From: an uncultured Oscillospiraceae bacterium
GTDB lineage: Bacteria; Bacillota; Clostridia; Oscillospirales; Ruminococcaceae
DNA: 64,000 nucleotides
Direction of reading: 5' to 3'
Assembly: GCA_910588145.1 (NCBI GenBank)
Contig: CAJUPO010000003.1
Span: forward strand, 161,687 to 225,686
The position numbers and the translations under genes are program-made. The notes beneath the pieces are model-generated. The model was not told where the DNA came from and did not search any database. It saw only the letters and a list, made by a program, of their open reading frames with translations. Positions 61,111 to 64,000 of this stretch are shown piece after piece (position 1 is the stretch's first letter; every line of letters begins with the position of its first letter).

Positions 61111-61650
61111 TTATAGATTAAAATTAAATTCGAAATTACCTGTTAACAAATAACAATATTCGGCTAACTCTAAAGCACGATATCTCTTCATAAAAAGAGC
61201 CTTATTACCATATATCTCATGAATAATTGTCCCCGCTCCCATCTTATCATAATATATATCAACTGCTATATTAGGATTGGTTTCATAAAACGCTACCCAT
61301 GCCTCCTGTGATTTTCTAAATTCATTCAATTCGTCATCCGAAATATTTTCTTCTATTTTTTTTACCACGATGTCCAATTCATTTTGCCAAATATCTAAAT
61401 ATTTTTGATATATATTTACTATATCTACAGTTGTCACCACATCCTTCCATTCCTCAAAATATATTTTATCTATTGCATTATTATTTAATATTTCGTCTAT
61501 TTTAGATGATCCGGAAAAAGGAGTATAAATAAAATTTGAAGGAATTATTTCATTTTTATCCGTATCTTTATTATTTTCAGTTGCTTTACCACAAGAAGAT
61601 AATAAAAATATAATGATAAACAATAAACTAATGATTTTATATTTTTTCAT
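61111..61650 (-). CDS. LprI-like lysozyme-inhibitor lipoprotein, immunity (cassette F)
   Basis: 179 residues from the ATG of MKKYK behind GGAG. The lipobox LSSC puts it on the outer membrane face. The C-terminal part (about 80-178) resembles DUF1311/LprI lysozyme inhibitors: IYQKYLDIWQNELDIVVKKI, LNEFRKSQEAWVAFYE, GTIIHEIYG and RYRALELAEYC. It follows the lysozyme-type tip by one base. A lysozyme inhibitor guarding against a lysozyme toxin is a coherent pair. Family call is from pattern. Confidence 0.75.
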   Translation of the reverse strand: MKKYKIISLLFIIIFLLSSCGKATENNKDTDKNEIIPSNFIYTPFSGSSKIDEILNNNAIDKIYFEEWKDVVTTVDIVNIYQKYLDIWQNELDIVVKKIEENISDDELNEFRKSQEAWVAFYETNPNIAVDIYYDKMGAGTIIHEIYGNKALFMKRYRALELAEYCYLLTGNFEFNFNL

Positions 61651-61651
61651 T

Positions 61652-62593
61652 TTAATCTCCAAAAAACATATTTGCTTCAGCTGTTCTCCTATTAATCAAA
61701 CCTTCTTTATATATCCCTTCAGGATCACCAATAAACGCTTTTAAGCATTCTTCTTTATTACTAAAATCACCTGCTTTTATGTATGATACAATAGAATAAT
61801 CATCTTCCATTTCCCAAATATATGGTCCTTTTTGAAAACTATCCGCTATTTAAGCATCATATTGATTTTGATTTAAAACAATTTGATTATCTGACAAAAA
61901 CTTATTTAAACTAGGTGCAAATGTACTATTAATGTCATCCATAAATAAAGTTGTTGCTAATTCTTCGGTTAGTGTATCATATGCTTCGCCATTTATCACT
62001 ACAGATGTGCCACCTTCATAAATTTGATGACCATAACCAATTGTATAATAATCTTCTCCTTCTAATAAATAAGCTTGAGGTTCAAAGCTTTCATATTGTT
62101 TTAAGAATTCTATCCCTTTTTCAGATATTCCAGTTGGACTTTTTTTATTATTAACTTTACTATCCTGCTTTCCAGATTTTATTTCATTAAAAACTTTTGC
62201 ATCCCAAGCACCATTAATAGACATTTTTGTACCATCTAGAAGTTCAGCATAACTATGCCCATTTGGATCGATATAATAAATAGGATTATTACCACAATAA
62301 GTATAAAGATTCAAGCTAAGCGGATCAGTTCTTCTTCCGGCGAATGAGTCACGACTGATAAATCTACCTGATTTCGGATTGTAATACCTCGCCCTTAAAT
62401 AAACAGTCGCTGTTTCCTTGTCGTAATACTCACCGCAGTAACGGAATGCATTTATGTCATTTTCATCAATGTTTTTCTCAACACCGAATGCGTCATATTT
62501 ATAGCTCTTTGTTACCTTTCCGTCTTTGTCAGTTAGGTTTACTACATCGCCGTGAGCATTTTGAGTATAGTAAGTATCATATCTTATATTATA
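61652..62593 (-). pseudogene. RHS core fragment with GH24 lysozyme tip, nonsense mutation (cassette F)
   Basis: The RHS core is the best preserved in the array (YYTQNAHGDVVNLTDKDG, DAFGVEKNIDENDINAFRYC, YLRARYYNPKSGRFISRDS, YCGNNPIYYIDPNGH). The tip is a T4-type lysozyme (GH24): IEFLKQYESFEPQAY with the catalytic Glu, YYTIGYGHQI and LNQNQYDA. There a TAA (61850-61852) interrupts it. The same frame continues for 66 codons (IADSFQKGPYIWE to GLINRRTAEANMFFGD), which match the GH24 end. TTA to TAA is a likely single change. No start codon with a ribosome site. Confidence 0.85.
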
Positions 62594-62656
62594 TCATAAT
62601 TTTAACTATTTGTAAAGGAAAAAGGAGCAAAACATACTTTCAGTTTGTTTTACTCC
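62588..62656 (-). promoter_or_regulatory. Junction element J6: terminator plus promoter
   Basis: On the minus strand, GGAGTAAAACA...TGTTTTGCTCC hairpin with T-tail, then TTTACA (62616-62611), 17 bases, TATAAT (62593-62588). A VINLTD scar lies just upstream of the hairpin. Confidence 0.8.
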
Positions 62657-62702
62657 GATTCTTAATCAGTAAGGTTTATAACGTAGCCTTCTTCTTAAAA
62701 TA

Positions 62703-63518
62703 TCATTTAATATACCTTTCATATTTTCTAATCATTATTTCTTCGATTTGTTTCCAATCAAAACTTGAATAACTAACATCATACTCTGGAATATATTCAT
62801 CTACAAGATGAACTATTTTTGAATTTCCCATATACATAAGAGTTTTAGGAATAATCTTTTTGGAAGTATTTAATATTTTCCCCCTATATTTATAACTCGA
62901 AGTTGCTTTGTTTAAACCAATTTTTAAACACTCAATATTTTTTATATCATTAATTGAAGGTAAACTTGTATCCTTCGTAATTCGAAAATAAACTATTGGT
63001 ACAACATGACCTGGATACCAACTTCCCTCATCTACCTTTTGAATTAGCAAATACCTTCCATAATATCCTTTTTCCTTGGCTATTTCACTTTCAAATCGGT
63101 ATGCATATACATCTCCTATTTTCCACTCACATTTATATATCCTATGCTTATATACCTTCTTTTCCGGCGGCTGAGGGGATAATAGCTTTTCCTTCAATTT
63201 TGTTAATACTGCCTGGCGCTTTTTTAATAGCTGTTTTCCCTCTGCTTCCCATCTATCCAGTCCTTCTCCTTTATCTATTATGTCTATGGCAGCCTTTTTC
63301 AGTACTTCTGATAATCTTCCTGTACGCCATGCTGTTTCTGCTAATGATAATACCACTATCGGTCCGTCATCGCTGTCAGATAGTTCATCTTTAAAATATG
63401 ACACTGTTGCGGCTTCTGCTTCTTCTCCGCTCATTTCTTCTCTAAGACAATTCATATAATATTCTTTTACATCGCACGCTACATCATCTGAATATAATCC
63501 TGGTCCCCATGTTCCCAT
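62703..63518 (-). CDS. Immunity-type protein, DUF4259-like plus Imm26-like (toxin-less cassette G)
   Basis: 271 residues. MGTWGPGLYSDDVACDVKEY, then LLSPQPPEKKVYKHRIY and WKIGDVYAYRF with YYGRYLLIQK, related to the cassette A and B proteins but clearly diverged. A TAGGAGG ribosome site and the J7 promoter lie directly upstream with no RHS fragment between them, so it is an independently expressed immunity unit. Confidence 0.78.
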   Translation of the reverse strand: MGTWGPGLYSDDVACDVKEYYMNCLREEMSGEEAEAATVSYFKDELSDSDDGPIVVLSLAETAWRTGRLSEVLKKAAIDIIDKGEGLDRWEAEGKQLLKKRQAVLTKLKEKLLSPQPPEKKVYKHRIYKCEWKIGDVYAYRFESEIAKEKGYYGRYLLIQKVDEGSWYPGHVVPIVYFRITKDTSLPSINDIKNIECLKIGLNKATSSYKYRGKILNTSKKIIPKTLMYMGNSKIVHLVDEYIPEYDVSYSSFDWKQIEEIMIRKYERYIK

Positions 63519-63574
63519 TTATTTTAACCTCCTACATATATTTCTTCTTTTACTCATTTTTCTTTATGAAATTA

Positions 63575-63643
63575 ATTGTATCATACTTTTAACTTTATGT
63601 AAAGAAAAAGGAGCAAAACATACTTTACAGTTTGTTTTACTCC
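63575..63643 (-). promoter_or_regulatory. Junction element J7: terminator plus promoter
   Basis: On the minus strand, GGAGTAAAACA...TGTTTTGCTCC hairpin with T-tail, then TTTACA (63603-63598), 17 bases, TACAAT (63580-63575). It feeds an immunity gene directly. A VINLID scar precedes the hairpin. Confidence 0.78.
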
Positions 63644-63692
63644 GATTCTTAATCAATAAGGTTTATAACGTAGCCTTCTTCTTAAAATATCA

Positions 63693-64000
63693 TTATTTAA
63701 TATACCTTTCATATTTTCTAATCATTATTTCTTCGATTTGTTTCCAATCAAAACTTGAATAACTAATATCATACTCTGGAAAATACTCATCTACAAGATG
63801 AACTATATTTGAATTTCCCAAATATATAAGAGTTTTAGGAATAATCTTTTTGGAAGTATTTAATATTTTTCCTCTATATTCATAACTTGAAGTTGTTTCA
63901 CCCAAACCAATTTTTAAGCACTCAATATTTTTTATATCATTAATAGAAGGTAAACTTGTATCCTTCGTAATTCGAAAATAAACTATTGGTACAACATGAC
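63693..64000 (-). CDS. Immunity-type protein, second tandem copy (partial)
   Basis: The frame is open to the window edge, giving the C-terminal 101 residues of a near copy of the 62703-63518 protein (for example GKILNTSKKIIPKTL and SSFDWKQIEEIMIRKYERY are shared, with scattered changes such as M to I and I to F). The flanking DNA, including the terminator and scar, is also nearly identical, so the two are a tandem duplication with a period of about 990 bases. Confidence 0.85.
   Translation of the reverse strand, partial: HVVPIVYFRITKDTSLPSINDIKNIECLKIGLGETTSSYEYRGKILNTSKKIIPKTLIYLGNSNIVHLVDEYFPEYDISYSSFDWKQIEEIMIRKYERYIK

Noticed and set aside
53147..64000. Transposon or phage origin of the toxin array
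   Set aside because: No transposase, integrase, terminal repeats or phage genes were found; the GH24 domain is fused to an RHS core and is not a phage endolysin gene.

Overview
The window is low-GC Firmicutes DNA and looks like a Ruminococcus-type member of the Oscillospiraceae. Supporting features are consensus TTGACA-N17-TATAAT promoters, AGGAGG ribosome sites, TTG/GTG/ATT starts, a dnaG-rpoD pair, the sporulation gene spoIIR, BspA-like leucine-rich repeats, and a secreted protein with a cohesin-like domain plus a dockerin. The assignment is inferred from gene content; no rRNA or tRNA gene was seen.

1-13,000: the end of dnaG, rpoD, an 850-base stretch read from the minus strand by a consensus promoter but holding no convincing gene, a DUF1292 gene, a structured 6S-like RNA, an ECF sigma/anti-sigma-like pair, a THUMP RNA methyltransferase, a class A penicillin-binding protein, fba, a TPM lipoprotein, an OGG1-type glycosylase and a DUF2130 coiled-coil protein. 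13,000-25,100: a DUF1700/DUF4097 pair, an AspT-type transporter with a terminator in its leader, a GNAT protein, a stand-alone TrpB2, metK under a SAM-I riboswitch, a Cys/Asp-rich zinc-ribbon protein, efp, pepQ-aroQ-nfo-like-yqeG and rpsU.

25,100-47,700: a long, tightly packed minus-strand housekeeping block: spoIIR, infC-rpmI-rplT (AUU start and a leader terminator), a TrmH-type methyltransferase, dprA, topA, trmFO, plsX, rnc, a radical SAM enzyme, smc, ftsY, rdgB, yhbY, nadD, yqeK, an LCP protein, rsfS and leuS. Many genes overlap or nearly touch. 47,800-53,100 is accessory: the LRR protein, the cohesin-dockerin protein, dinB, a secreted bulb-lectin/M23 endopeptidase, and a small gene leading into a broken SRAP (YedK-type) gene.

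53,100-64,000 is the most unusual part. It is a minus-strand array of RHS (WapA-like) toxin-tip/immunity cassettes. Each is a 5'-truncated RHS core fused to a different C-terminal domain (GIY-YIG, amidase_6, GH24 lysozyme, unknown), followed by an immunity gene. Seven copies of a short junction, a terminator followed at once by a promoter (TTTACA-N17-TATAAT in most copies), separate the cassettes. The toxin tips have no convincing start codon, while the immunity genes have their own ribosome sites. I infer a silent store of toxin tips with expressed immunity, probably serving a full-length RHS gene beyond position 64,000. Envelope-acting tips (lysozyme, amidase) are paired with lipoprotein or membrane-anchored partners. 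The nuclease tip is paired with a soluble partner.
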